DNA of 64,000 nucleotides, from positions 62,001 to 126,000 of the forward strand of contig JBGTGP010000021.1 in NCBI GenBank assembly GCA_041746735.1, read 5' to 3'. Positions 16,645-25,698 of this stretch are shown in pieces. A program made the position numbers and the translations under genes. Below the pieces are notes generated by a model that ran no database searches, had not been told where the DNA came from, and saw nothing but the letters and a program-made list of their open reading frames with translations. This DNA comes from Opimibacter sp041746735. Lineage in GTDB: Bacteria; Bacteroidota; Bacteroidia; Chitinophagales; Saprospiraceae. The stretch's first letter is position 1; every line of letters starts with the position of its first letter.

Positions 16645-17378
16645 ACGGGTCTGCGCTTGAGTTCAAAATTCTGTCCTAGATAGACCTTACGGACCATTTC
16701 GTCAGCAGCAAGTTCTTCAGCGGTACCTGCTTTGAGAATCCGGCCTTCAAACATCAGATAGGCTCGATCTGTAATGGACAGGGTCTCCTGTACATTGTGA
16801 TCCGTGATCAGGATGCCGATATTCTTGAGTTTAAGCGCCGCCACTATATGCTGTATATCTTCGACCGCGATGGGATCGATGCCGGCAAAGGGTTCATCCA
16901 GGAGTATAAACTTCGGATCTGTCGCCAGCGCTCGGGCAATTTCAGTTCGGCGTCGCTCACCTCCGGATAAACTATCCCCCACATTGTTGCGCACTTTCTC
17001 AAGGCCAAATTCACCGATGAGGCTTTCTAGTTTTTCTTCCTGCTGGGATCGAGTTAATCGGGTGAGTTCTAAAACAGCCTTTATATTATTGGCCACGGTG
17101 AGTTTTCGGAATACAGAAGGTTCCTGAGGAAGGTATCCAACACCGAGTCTGGCCCGCCGGTACATCGGCAGATCGGTGATCTCGGTCTGATCCAGATAGA
17201 CATGACCTTCCGTAGGCTTGATAAACCCAACCGCCATATAAAAGGTCGTGGTTTTTCCGGCTCCATTGGGTCCCAATAACCCCACAATCTCACCTTGGGA
17301 CACTTCAATAGAAGCGTGATCCACGACTTTACGTTTGCCATAATACTTTACCAGACTGTCCGTCCAGAGTTTCATCAT
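16641..17378 (-). CDS. lptB: LptB, ATPase of the LPS export ABC transporter
   Basis: A 245-residue ABC ATPase. Walker A GPNGAGKTT (about residue 36), a Q-loop in YLPQEPSVFRKLTV, signature LSGGERRR, Walker B FILLDEPFAGIDP and the H-loop ITDHNVQETL are all intact. The PSVFRKLTV and FAGIDPIAVEDIQ segments are characteristic of LptB. It powers lipopolysaccharide extraction from the inner membrane with LptFG, which are not in the window. It ends by overlapping a small lipoprotein gene by 4 nt. A second ATG one codon downstream is equally possible. Confidence 0.93.
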   Translation of the reverse strand: MMKLWTDSLVKYYGKRKVVDHASIEVSQGEIVGLLGPNGAGKTTTFYMAVGFIKPTEGHVYLDQTEITDLPMYRRARLGVGYLPQEPSVFRKLTVANNIKAVLELTRLTRSQQEEKLESLIGEFGLEKVRNNVGDSLSGGERRRTEIARALATDPKFILLDEPFAGIDPIAVEDIQHIVAALKLKNIGILITDHNVQETLSITDRAYLMFEGRILKAGTAEELAADEMVRKVYLGQNFELKRRPV

Positions 17379-17471
17379 ATCTTATTCGGGTACGTGGTTC
17401 AGGTGCGCAAATTACGGCCCTGTCAGGGAATAAACAGCTATTTGGTAGCTGCGGTTTCCTGAAAGGCTCAC

Positions 17472-19058
17472 TTACGGGCTCCAGATGATGTCCGCTTCCA
17501 ACTCCCAACCGGCCCGGAGTTGTTCCGGTGAGAAAAATTTCTTTCGCTCCGGATGTCGTCTTGTATGAAAATCCCCGGTGTCCCATTGTCCATTCCTGTT
17601 GAGATCCTCAATCATCTCAACGGTATACTTGCCGGGGGGCAGCGCCGGCCTCATCAGGATAGTTTTATCAACCCCTGACACGATAAACCGCTCTATGACC
17701 TTGTCTCCGGACTTGAGCCATACCAGATATTGCAACAAACTATCAAGTCCACTGACCTTGAGCGAGAGGTCACCAAACTGTTCCGCTGCATTGACCACTA
17801 TCGGAATCCGGAGTGTGTCATGGGTACGACCCCAAAAATCAGTCAACGCCCCGGGAAGTAAGGTCAGCTCATACTTTATATTCTCCTTCCAGGGAGCCCA
17901 TACTGAAAATTTTCTTCGGTCTGTACGGTCTGGAAAAATTTCAAAAGGTATCCGCCCCAGAGAATCATGGCGCAATGTCATCAGAGCGGTATCAATCCGT
18001 TCCAGCGGTAATGCGGACGTATAGGTAGCCTTGTCCGAAGGATGTAATCGAACATGCTGACCTGATAAGGTAATTTTTGTGTTCAATATCGACTGTCCTG
18101 CAGATCGTCTGATCTGGGTGGTATCCCCGGCCATGATGATCCGGCCTGTGTAAGGAGATCCAGGAGGATACCACACATGCAGGGTGTCCTTATCCATCAG
18201 GGACATGGTATCCGCAAGATCCGGCACCCATTGCAGGTCCGGTACTGCGCCTGGTCGCTGCATGACCAACTTGATCCAGCCAGGTACCGGATGTAGAACT
18301 TCCTTGATCCGGTATTTCATTTCCCTTGGAAAAACCCGTATCTCCGGAACAATCCCCAGGGGCTGTGTCGTCATCACAATTTCGTCGTGCCATCCAAACC
18401 ATTCTGCCTCCTGATCATAGAGAAAGTTGAGATTTTCATCCTTCAGGGCGACCACTTGAAACGAGTCCTCCCGAATATTGGCAATCGACCATTTGCCTTC
18501 TTTATTGGTTTTGGCCAGGTACTCCGGTTTTTGGTGATAGGCAGCACTATCCATATTGGGCGAATGCAACATCACCCAGATACCCTCTGCCGGTTTCAAA
18601 CTGACCGCATCAATGACGGTACCGGACAATTGAGCTGAGTCCAACACCATGCCTGTAGAAAAAACAAAGGAATAGTTTTCGAGAATATTACCTTCATTCA
18701 GGTCTGCAATAGCATTGCCAAAATGTAGCGAATAGGTAGTCTCTTCCCGAAGGCTGTCCGGTAAGGTGATGATGATCGCTTTGCCCTTTTGACGTACATC
18801 AGGTTCCGCCGGCATCAGGGGAGAGATCACCAACTGCCGGTAGATATCCTTTAATGTAATCCATTCATCAAAGGTGAGGGTGATCAGTTTGTCTTTGAAA
18901 TGGGTCTGATGATTGGGGGTAGATAAATCATCAACAATGGCCGGCGGTGTTTCATCCCGGAGACCGCCAGTAGGCGTTTTAGGTGACGCACAAGCCCAGA
19001 TCCCAGAAAGGAACACGAATCCTATGAACACCCTTGTAGCTCTAGTTACGTGCGTCAT
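17472..19058 (-). CDS. Ig-like domain lipoprotein
   Basis: A 528-residue lipoprotein (IWAC, Cys23). The N-terminal Ig-like domain (about residues 30-135) has the phrase GGLRDETPPAIV, and FKDKLITLTFDEWITLKD followed by a SPLMPAEPDV segment, all typical of the SbsA-type Ig-like family conserved in Bacteroidota. Later parts contain a carboxypeptidase-regulatory-like module (LSGTVIDAVSLKPAEG) and a C-terminal domain with the pattern DLNRNGQWDTGDF. The function is unknown; a surface location is likely. It lies 20 nt downstream of xerD. Confidence 0.75.
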   Translation of the reverse strand: MTHVTRATRVFIGFVFLSGIWACASPKTPTGGLRDETPPAIVDDLSTPNHQTHFKDKLITLTFDEWITLKDIYRQLVISPLMPAEPDVRQKGKAIIITLPDSLREETTYSLHFGNAIADLNEGNILENYSFVFSTGMVLDSAQLSGTVIDAVSLKPAEGIWVMLHSPNMDSAAYHQKPEYLAKTNKEGKWSIANIREDSFQVVALKDENLNFLYDQEAEWFGWHDEIVMTTQPLGIVPEIRVFPREMKYRIKEVLHPVPGWIKLVMQRPGAVPDLQWVPDLADTMSLMDKDTLHVWYPPGSPYTGRIIMAGDTTQIRRSAGQSILNTKITLSGQHVRLHPSDKATYTSALPLERIDTALMTLRHDSLGRIPFEIFPDRTDRRKFSVWAPWKENIKYELTLLPGALTDFWGRTHDTLRIPIVVNAAEQFGDLSLKVSGLDSLLQYLVWLKSGDKVIERFIVSGVDKTILMRPALPPGKYTVEMIEDLNRNGQWDTGDFHTRRHPERKKFFSPEQLRAGWELEADIIWSP

Positions 19059-19078
19059 CAGGGTGTAAAGATAGAGGC

Positions 19079-19993
19079 TTATGCAAATCCCCGGTTGAGT
19101 GGATGGAAAGCCGTAATCGTTTCACGTAAATAATCCGCATTAAGATGCGTATAGATCTCTGTTGTGGTGATCGAAGCATGACCTAACATTTCCTGTACCG
19201 CCCTCAGATCTGCTCCGCCTTCCACGAGATGGGTGGCAAACGAATGGCGCAGGCTGTGTGGTGAAATCGACTTTGCTATACCCGCCTTTACAGCCGCTTC
19301 CTTTATAATGTTAAACACCATGACTCTTGACAATTTCTTCCCTCTCCGGTTCAGGAACAATACATCTGCCGATACGGGATCAATGTTCATCATACGGTTT
19401 CGAACCCCTTCCACATACAAACGGATATGATGCAGTGCCTGCTCCCCGATGGGAATGAGCCTTTCCTTATTATTCTTTCCGATCACCCGGATGATCTGCA
19501 GGTCTTCATATACATGACTCAGCCGAAGATTCGTCAATTCAGACACGCGCAACCCACAAGCATACAAGGTCTCAATGATCGCCACATTTCGGTCGCCCTG
19601 CGGATGACTTCTGTCTAGAGTGGAGATCATCGTGCGAATCTCCTCATAACTGAGTACTTCCGGAAGATACTGACCAGCCTTTGGGATGTCAATCAATTCA
19701 GAGGGGTCGGCCTTTAAAAGATCCTCCAGGATCAGATACTGAAAATAGGAACGAATACCGGATAACATTCTGGCTTGCGATCGGGGGCTGATCTCCAATT
19801 GATGAAGTGTGCTGAGAAAAAGTTCCAAATCACGTGTCGAGACTTTGACGGGTGAAGTGAGATGGGGGGTATTCACCATAAAGACGGCCATGCGTCTGAC
19901 ATCACGCTCATAGGCTTCGATGCTATGTCCGGACAAACCTTTTTCAAGCGTCAGGTAGGAAATAAATCCATGGATAGTGGAATCCCAGTCCAT
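19079..19993 (-). CDS. xerD: Tyrosine recombinase XerD/XerC
   Basis: A 304-residue tyrosine recombinase with a SAM-like N-terminal core-binding domain and a full catalytic set: Arg149 (CGLRVSEL), Lys173, His246 and Arg249 (HSLRH), His272 (LGHASI) and Tyr281. The length and the motif VEGGADLRAVQEMLGHASI match XerC/XerD, which resolve chromosome dimers at dif with FtsK. No attachment site or phage gene is nearby, so a housekeeping role is more likely than an integrase role. Confidence 0.9.
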   Translation of the reverse strand: MDWDSTIHGFISYLTLEKGLSGHSIEAYERDVRRMAVFMVNTPHLTSPVKVSTRDLELFLSTLHQLEISPRSQARMLSGIRSYFQYLILEDLLKADPSELIDIPKAGQYLPEVLSYEEIRTMISTLDRSHPQGDRNVAIIETLYACGLRVSELTNLRLSHVYEDLQIIRVIGKNNKERLIPIGEQALHHIRLYVEGVRNRMMNIDPVSADVLFLNRRGKKLSRVMVFNIIKEAAVKAGIAKSISPHSLRHSFATHLVEGGADLRAVQEMLGHASITTTEIYTHLNADYLRETITAFHPLNRGFA

Positions 19994-20202
19994 TACAGGC
20001 GGAAAGGTACGGAAGACAGAGGATGTGGAGTCCCCTTTAGTGTGGTGTCTATCCGGTCTTCCATCACACCGACCTATCCCAGTGCTCTGTTAGCTGCGTG
20101 CTGTTTTTCCTCTTCTTCTCCACCGGCCATTGCGGTGGGCTACAACCTGCGATGGGTTCTGTTCATGGCTATTTAAATAAAATGGAGCTCAGAAGGAATC
20201 CG

Positions 20203-20210
20203 TACTTTTG
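20203..20210 (+). promoter_or_regulatory. -7 box (TACTTTTG) for the SDR operon
   Basis: A perfect TAnnTTTG match 34 nt upstream of the SDR ATG; no clear -33 element. Confidence 0.5.
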
Positions 20211-20244
20211 CATACTTCTTATCCGTCGTCAACTGACTCCCAAT

Positions 20245-21078
20245 ATGCCGGGCATACTTCAGGAAAAAACCGCGATCATCACCGGCAGCAGTCGAGGTAT
20301 CGGTCTGGCCATTGCCAAAAAACTAGCTCAAAGTGGATGTAACGTCGTTATCGCTGCCAAGACGGTCACACCACATCCGAAATTGCCAGGCACAATATTC
20401 GAATCTGCTGAAGAAATCAATGCCGCCGGTAATGGGAAAGCACTCCCCATCCAACTTGACTTAAGAGATGAAGCTCAGATCCAAAATGTCGTGGCGACTA
20501 CTGTTGCTCATTTCGGGGGAATTGATATCCTGGTCAACAATGCAAGTGCCATCTATCTGGCGGGCATCGAACACACCCCGTCCAAGCGATATGATCTCAT
20601 GCATCAGATCAATGTCCGGGGGACCTGGCTGATGTCGCAGGCTTGTGTACCTTTTCTAAAAAAATCGGATCACGCTCATATTCTCAACCTCTCTCCTCCA
20701 CTGGACCTACGACCTGAGTGGTTTGAAAATCATACGGCCTACACCATGAGCAAATACGGCATGAGTATGATCGTCATGGGACTGTCTGCGGAATTGAAAC
20801 CCTATCAAATCGCAGTCAATGCACTCTGGCCACGCACGACTATCGCCACGGCAGCCGTGCAGAATCTCCTGGGTGGTGATACCCTGGTCCGTCAGTCCCG
20901 GTGGCCCAATATCGTGGCAGATGCAGCTGCTTTGATTTTGGCCGATGTCCCGATGTCCCGAACAGGTCATTATTGTATTGATGAATCATTACTCAGGCAA
21001 GCAGGTGTTGAAGATTTCAGTCCATATGCGGTGGACCCGACAGCCGAATTGGCGCCAGATCTGTTTATTTCGATATGA
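20245..21078 (+). CDS. Short-chain dehydrogenase (HSDL2-like)
   Basis: A 277-residue SDR. The NAD(P) site is TGSSRGIG (about residue 14), with NNAS near residue 99 and the catalytic YxxxK as YTMSK. The segment KTVTPHPKLPGTIFESAEEI and the ending match HSDL2/SDR family C proteins, which are linked to fatty acid metabolism. I chose ATG 20245, not the 49-codon longer frame, because the fold starts right there and a -7 box lies just upstream. The catalytic Ser usually found about 14 residues before the Tyr falls within LNLSPPLDLRPEW. It overlaps the next gene by 4 nt and precedes an acyl-CoA dehydrogenase. Confidence 0.88.
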   Translation: MPGILQEKTAIITGSSRGIGLAIAKKLAQSGCNVVIAAKTVTPHPKLPGTIFESAEEINAAGNGKALPIQLDLRDEAQIQNVVATTVAHFGGIDILVNNASAIYLAGIEHTPSKRYDLMHQINVRGTWLMSQACVPFLKKSDHAHILNLSPPLDLRPEWFENHTAYTMSKYGMSMIVMGLSAELKPYQIAVNALWPRTTIATAAVQNLLGGDTLVRQSRWPNIVADAAALILADVPMSRTGHYCIDESLLRQAGVEDFSPYAVDPTAELAPDLFISI

Positions 21079-21566
21079 AGAAAGAGCGAAAAGACAAGGA
21101 TTTTATCAAGACCGCTTACTTTGAAGGTGGCCGGGTCGCATTGGATGCCTTTGTAAAAAAAGAACTGCGCTACCCAAAGGAAGCGCTTGCGGCCAAAATA
21201 GAAGGGACTGTCAGCGTCCAGTACACGGTCGATTATAAAGGCAAAGTGATCGAGGCGCGGGTCATCGCCGGAATAGGCTACGGCTGCGATGAAGAAGCGC
21301 TACGCATTGTAAAACGTTTGTTGTTTAAAGTCCCTGAGGTTGGTAAAGTAAAATCAAAATATAGCCGGAAGCTTCATATTCATTTCCGTCTGCCAGGGTC
21401 ATCCCAGGTACCATCAGGCACCAAAAAAACATTACCAACAGCAGGTCCAATGGAAATTAGATATGAGATCACGCCGTCATCTAAACCTACTCAGGTTCCT
21501 AATACAGCACAAAGAGGATCCTATCAGATCACGATTTCAGTCACACCTCCGAAAAAGAAAACGTAA
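21075..21566 (+). CDS. TonB C-terminal-domain-like protein without membrane anchor
   Basis: A 163-residue protein whose first 110 residues match a TonB C-terminal domain (LRYPKEALAAKIEGTVSVQY, then GCDEEALRIVKRL). It has no signal peptide and no N-terminal membrane helix, so it is predicted to be cytoplasmic. The C-terminal 50 residues are Ser/Thr/Pro-rich and end in a basic tail. Its ATG overlaps the SDR stop by 4 nt. TonB C-domains normally work in the periplasm, so this placement in a lipid-metabolism operon is odd. The role is unknown. Confidence 0.75.
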   Translation: MKKERKDKDFIKTAYFEGGRVALDAFVKKELRYPKEALAAKIEGTVSVQYTVDYKGKVIEARVIAGIGYGCDEEALRIVKRLLFKVPEVGKVKSKYSRKLHIHFRLPGSSQVPSGTKKTLPTAGPMEIRYEITPSSKPTQVPNTAQRGSYQITISVTPPKKKT

Positions 21567-21673
21567 GTACGACCGCACGAAATGTATACCTATACGTGAT
21601 CAAACAGCGTTACCTTTTGTTCCTTATTCATGCAGACTCATTTCTGACGAATATTAACCGAATTTTTTTCAAC

Positions 21674-23452
21674 ATGGGCAAGCCACAACCTCTCCGCGGA
21701 GGAGAGTTTATCATCAAACCGACAGATCCGGGAACGATATTTATTCCTGAAGATTTCAATGAAGATCAGCGTATGGTGAAGCGTATGTGTCAGGATTTTG
21801 TGAATGACATTGGGGACAAGGGGCATGCTTTGGAATTTCAGGTCGAATTGATGGAGCAATCAGGAGCCTTAGGATTGCTGGGCGCCCACATACCGGAGGA
21901 GTATGGAGGCAATCCTTTAGATACCAATTCCAATACCCTAATCGCGGATGAATTAGGTAAAGCAGGTGGTTCGTTTGATACCACTTTTGCTGCGCATATT
22001 GGTATCGGCATGTTGCCCCTGCTTTATTTCGGCACTGTCGAACAAAAGAAAAAATATCTGCCGGGCCTGTGCAGTGGTGCATTAAAAGCCGCCTATTGTC
22101 TTACTGAACCTCAGAGTGGATCTGACGCGTTGGCGGCCAGAACACGGGCTGACCTTTCTGAAGACGGGACGCATTACCTGATCAATGGACAAAAGATGTG
22201 GATCTCGAATGCCGGATTTGCGGATGTGTTTACGGTCTTCGCTAAAATCGGGGGAGAGCATTTCACCGGCTTTGTTGTAGATGCCCATACACCGGGTATT
22301 ACGCTGGGGGCCGAAGAAAAGAAAATGGGAATCAAGGGTTCATCAACACGTCAGGTCTTTTTTGAAAATGTAGCCGTCCCGGCAGAGAATGTATTAGGGA
22401 AAATCGGGCAAGGCCATCTCATTGCGTTCAATACCTTGAACATCGGCCGCTTCAAACTCGGCTCGATGGCCATGGGTGGTTCCAAGCGCAGCATCGATAC
22501 GTCCGTGAAATATGCCAACGAACGACATCAGTTCGGTCAACCCATATCTGCTTTTGGTGCCATTCGCCATAAGATCGGCGAGATGGCGTCCATTATATTC
22601 GCCCTGGAATCTGCCTGCTACCGGTTGTCGGATATGATGGGCAAACATAAAGAAGAACGAATGGCCGGGGGTACCTCTTTTGAGCTGGCGATGCTCGATG
22701 CCGCAAAAGAATATGCCTCTGAATGTGCCATCATCAAAATCGCAGGGTCAGAATACCTCGACTATGTGGTGGATGAGATGGTTCAAATCCATGGTGGAAA
22801 CGGATATTCTGAAGAATATCCTGCCGCACGGGCATACCGGGATCAGCGGATCAATCGTATCTACGAAGGAACCAACGAGATCAATCGTCTTTTACTGGTC
22901 GACCGAATCATAAAGAAAGCACTTAAGGGCGAACTGGATCTTGTAGGACCAGCCTGGGCGGTACAAAAAGAACTGATGTCGATGCCATCGAAGTCATCGG
23001 ATGATCAGCCCTGGGCGGCCGAACGTACCGCGATCGACCATTTCAAGAAGATCATGCTGCTGGTGGCAGGTGCGGCGGTCAAATATCAGATGGATGGCAA
23101 ACATGATCTTACGCAGGAACAGGAGGTGGTGATGCATATTGCGGATATCGGTATTGATGCCTTTATCGCAGAGTCGCTGCTCTTACGGGCACAGAAACTT
23201 GAGGCAGGAGCCTACACTTATCCTGCTGATGTGGTGGAATCCATCACCCGGCTCTTTCTTCATGAAACACAGGCCCGGATCCAGAAGCATGCTACCGACG
23301 CCCTGATAGCGTTTGCAGGTGGTGATGAATTGTTGATTATGCTTAAAGGTGTAAAACGATTCAGCAGCTATCCACCGGTCAATACCGTTCAAGCGCGGCG
23401 CATCGTCGCCGCTCACCTGATAGATGCCAACGCCTATTCACTCGAATTTTAA
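21674..23452 (+). CDS. Acyl-CoA dehydrogenase, long form
   Basis: A 592-residue acyl-CoA dehydrogenase. It has the N-terminal helical domain, the FAD signature AYCLTEPQSGSDALA, the FAD/beta domain (YLINGQKMWISNAGFADVF), the helical C-domain, and the catalytic glutamate in YEGTNEI. A C-terminal extension of about 170 residues follows, as in VLCAD-type and related long dehydrogenases. It catalyses the first step of beta-oxidation. I chose ATG 21674 because the upstream in-frame codons are hydrophobic and unlike the family. Confidence 0.92.
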   Translation: MGKPQPLRGGEFIIKPTDPGTIFIPEDFNEDQRMVKRMCQDFVNDIGDKGHALEFQVELMEQSGALGLLGAHIPEEYGGNPLDTNSNTLIADELGKAGGSFDTTFAAHIGIGMLPLLYFGTVEQKKKYLPGLCSGALKAAYCLTEPQSGSDALAARTRADLSEDGTHYLINGQKMWISNAGFADVFTVFAKIGGEHFTGFVVDAHTPGITLGAEEKKMGIKGSSTRQVFFENVAVPAENVLGKIGQGHLIAFNTLNIGRFKLGSMAMGGSKRSIDTSVKYANERHQFGQPISAFGAIRHKIGEMASIIFALESACYRLSDMMGKHKEERMAGGTSFELAMLDAAKEYASECAIIKIAGSEYLDYVVDEMVQIHGGNGYSEEYPAARAYRDQRINRIYEGTNEINRLLLVDRIIKKALKGELDLVGPAWAVQKELMSMPSKSSDDQPWAAERTAIDHFKKIMLLVAGAAVKYQMDGKHDLTQEQEVVMHIADIGIDAFIAESLLLRAQKLEAGAYTYPADVVESITRLFLHETQARIQKHATDALIAFAGGDELLIMLKGVKRFSSYPPVNTVQARRIVAAHLIDANAYSLEF

Positions 23453-23466
23453 AACCAAATCCATAC

Positions 23467-23904
23467 ATGGGAAAAGTACAATCCATCGTGATCCGTCCTG
23501 AAAAACGTGGTGAACCTCTCCGGATCGAGGAAGCTCAAATTCGAACCGCCGGCATAGAAGGTGATCACTTTGTGAGACCAGAAACACTACGTGCCGTTAC
23601 GTTGGTCGCGGCAGATGCATTGGCTGAAGTTGCCGCCCATGTTGGGTTTCAAGGCGATGTGCATGCTGCATGCCGTCGCAATATCTGTATAGATTCTTTT
23701 CCGGAAGGGGATCTGGTCGGCCGACAGGTCGCCATTGGAGATGAAGTATTACTCGAGATCACCTGCTATTGTTTCCCTTGCAAACGAATGGATGAGAATC
23801 TCGGGGAAGGTGCAGTAAAAGCCTTTGACCAAAAAGCGGGATGGGGTGCAATTGTGCTTCGCGAAGGAAAAGTCAAAGTGGGAGATCCCTATAAAGTGCT
23901 CTGA
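23467..23904 (+). CDS. MOSC-domain protein
   Basis: A 145-residue small MOSC protein with the usual GDHFV, VTLVAADAL, RRNI and CYCFPCKRMDENL motifs; the Cys in CRRNI and the CxxC-like cluster fit the family's sulfur or metal-sulfur transfer chemistry. It lies 14 nt after the acyl-CoA dehydrogenase stop. Its substrate is unknown. Confidence 0.85.
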   Translation: MGKVQSIVIRPEKRGEPLRIEEAQIRTAGIEGDHFVRPETLRAVTLVAADALAEVAAHVGFQGDVHAACRRNICIDSFPEGDLVGRQVAIGDEVLLEITCYCFPCKRMDENLGEGAVKAFDQKAGWGAIVLREGKVKVGDPYKVL

Positions 23905-23946
23905 AAAAAAAATGGCGCAAGTAGTGCAATGAATCAAACTGTAGTA

Positions 23947-23954
23947 TATCTTTG
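23947..23954 (+). promoter_or_regulatory. -7 box (TATCTTTG) before a short untranslated unit
   Basis: A perfect TAnnTTTG about 55 nt before a terminator, with no gene between them. Confidence 0.4.
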
Positions 23955-23959
23955 ATAAC

Positions 23960-24038
23960 GGAAAAATTGATATTCCTAACTATCAATATCCAAATTCGTA
24001 TCAAGAAGATCAGCGCTACCCGGCGCTGATTTTTTTTT
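23960..24038 (+). ncRNA. Candidate small RNA of about 80 nt
   Basis: A -7 box at 23947-23954, a TTGATA/TATCAA hairpin near 23968-23987 and a terminal hairpin plus U tract at 24009-24038 together could make a short RNA with two hairpins. The MOSC gene needs the same terminator, so the region may just be a 3' end. No known RNA family is recognised. Confidence 0.3.
24009..24038 (+). terminator. Rho-independent terminator
   Basis: An 8-bp ATCAGCGC/GCGCTGAT stem with a 6-nt loop, followed by eight T. Confidence 0.9.
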
Positions 24039-24082
24039 GCTGCCACCTGTTTGCGATTCGTTCGGGCAAATGCAAGAATGTT

Positions 24083-24090
24083 TATCTTTG
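24083..24090 (+). promoter_or_regulatory. -7 box (TATCTTTG) for the beta-helix gene
   Basis: A perfect TAnnTTTG, 43 nt before the ATG; a TTTG word occurs upstream but at longer spacing than usual. Confidence 0.5.
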
Positions 24091-24132
24091 CTTCGCACTC
24101 ACCCGAAATTAAACTTCTTAATCTCGGACGCT

Positions 24133-25680
24133 ATGAAACCCGCAAACCTTTTCCACTGTCTCCATCTGGTCCTGATCCTTTTGATAGGAGCCGTACCCCT
24201 TTGTGATGCTGCTACCTATTATGTATCCACCACCGGCAACAATTCCAACTCCGGCACTACTTGGGCCCAGGCCTGGCGCACACTACAGCATGCGGCCAAC
24301 CAGGTGACTGCAGGTGATTCCGTATGGATCGCCAATGGACAGTATGTTGGGTTTGACTTGCGTACAAGTGGAACTTCTTCGGCTTATATCGTCTTTATAG
24401 CCGCCGGCAACCAGGTGATCATCGACACACGAAATCCCGTCACCCCCGATGGAATCAATATCGAGAGTGCTGACTATGTCGAGATCCAGGGTGTACGGGT
24501 GATCGACCAACCCCGCAATGGTATTCGTCTCGTCTTTGCGGATCACTGTATCGTGCGTTATACGTATTGTGATAACAATTTCGAACGAGGAATCTTTACC
24601 GGTTTTACCGATGACATCCTCATCGAGTACAATGAATGCCTTAATTCCATTGACGAGCATGGCATCTATGTGTCCAATAGCAGTGACCGGTCCGTGATCC
24701 GGTATAATATATGTCACCACAACAACCGCGGTGGTATTCAAATCAATGCAGATGCCAGCCAAGGAGGAGATGGTATCAGTACCGACCCCCAGATCTATGG
24801 CAATATCCTGTACGAAAATGGAGTGGCCGGTGGAGCTGCAATCAACCTGGACGGTGTACAAGGTGCTTTTATCTACAATAACCTGCTGTATGAAAATCAC
24901 GCTACTGGTATTGCTTTATTCCGGCAGGACGGAGGTGGCCCATCGATCAATGCCGTCATTGTGCACAATACCATTGTCAATGCCAGCAATGCCCGCTGGT
25001 GCATCCTGGCCGTCAATGGAGCTTCTGGTGCACAGGTATATAACAACATCCTTATCAATCAGCATCCGTGGCGAGGTAGTATTGCGCTGGATCCGGATGC
25101 TGTACCCGGCTTTGCTTCTGATTACAATATCGTGGTCAACAGTTTGAGCAATCAGGGAGATGGCACGAGTATGTCACTGGCTGCCTGGCAGGCACTCGGG
25201 TATGATCTTCACAGTATGCTGGCGGATCCATTGGTGGATATTTTTGCAGCTCCAGGCGCTGGTGATTATCATTTGTTGCTGGATGCACAAGCCGTTGACG
25301 CCGGAAGTATATCATTCTCATTTGGTGTGACCTCCGATATCGAAGGAAGTTTCAGACCACAGGGACCTGATCATGATATCGGTGCCTATGAAGCGCAGGG
25401 TACGCTGGCGGTGGATGAAGAAGATGAAAATCCCTATCAAGGACCACCTACATTCTATCCCCGGATTGCGATCGGACCGGACAATATCTCCTGGGGCGAA
25501 GGATTATTTGGCCAATTGGTCGTGATGAACATGGAGGGAAAAATTATGGCTCAGGCTGAACTGACCATACCGGGAACTATCTACTATAACCAATGGGTGC
25601 CGGGATATTATGTGATTTCCCGCAGATTGGGTGACAGGATCATGGATACCCGCGGATTTCTGGTATTATCCGGCAGGTAA
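24133..25680 (+). CDS. Secreted right-handed beta-helix protein, probable T9SS substrate
   Basis: A 515-residue protein with a signal peptide (MKPANLF to CDAA) and then the phrase YYVSTTGNNSNSGTTWAQAW, which begins many parallel beta-helix (pectate-lyase-like) surface proteins. Repeats rich in N and I follow from about residue 60 to 340 (IRYNICHHNNRGG, IYNNLLYENHATG, VYNNILINQH). The ending, with NISWGEGLFGQLVVMNMEG and an IMDTRGFLVLSGR tail, looks like a type IX secretion C-terminal sorting domain. The substrate is not known; carbohydrate binding or cleavage is common for the fold. Confidence 0.85.
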   Translation: MKPANLFHCLHLVLILLIGAVPLCDAATYYVSTTGNNSNSGTTWAQAWRTLQHAANQVTAGDSVWIANGQYVGFDLRTSGTSSAYIVFIAAGNQVIIDTRNPVTPDGINIESADYVEIQGVRVIDQPRNGIRLVFADHCIVRYTYCDNNFERGIFTGFTDDILIEYNECLNSIDEHGIYVSNSSDRSVIRYNICHHNNRGGIQINADASQGGDGISTDPQIYGNILYENGVAGGAAINLDGVQGAFIYNNLLYENHATGIALFRQDGGGPSINAVIVHNTIVNASNARWCILAVNGASGAQVYNNILINQHPWRGSIALDPDAVPGFASDYNIVVNSLSNQGDGTSMSLAAWQALGYDLHSMLADPLVDIFAAPGAGDYHLLLDAQAVDAGSISFSFGVTSDIEGSFRPQGPDHDIGAYEAQGTLAVDEEDENPYQGPPTFYPRIAIGPDNISWGEGLFGQLVVMNMEGKIMAQAELTIPGTIYYNQWVPGYYVISRRLGDRIMDTRGFLVLSGR

Positions 25681-25698
25681 CTGGCAGGAAACTAAGGG

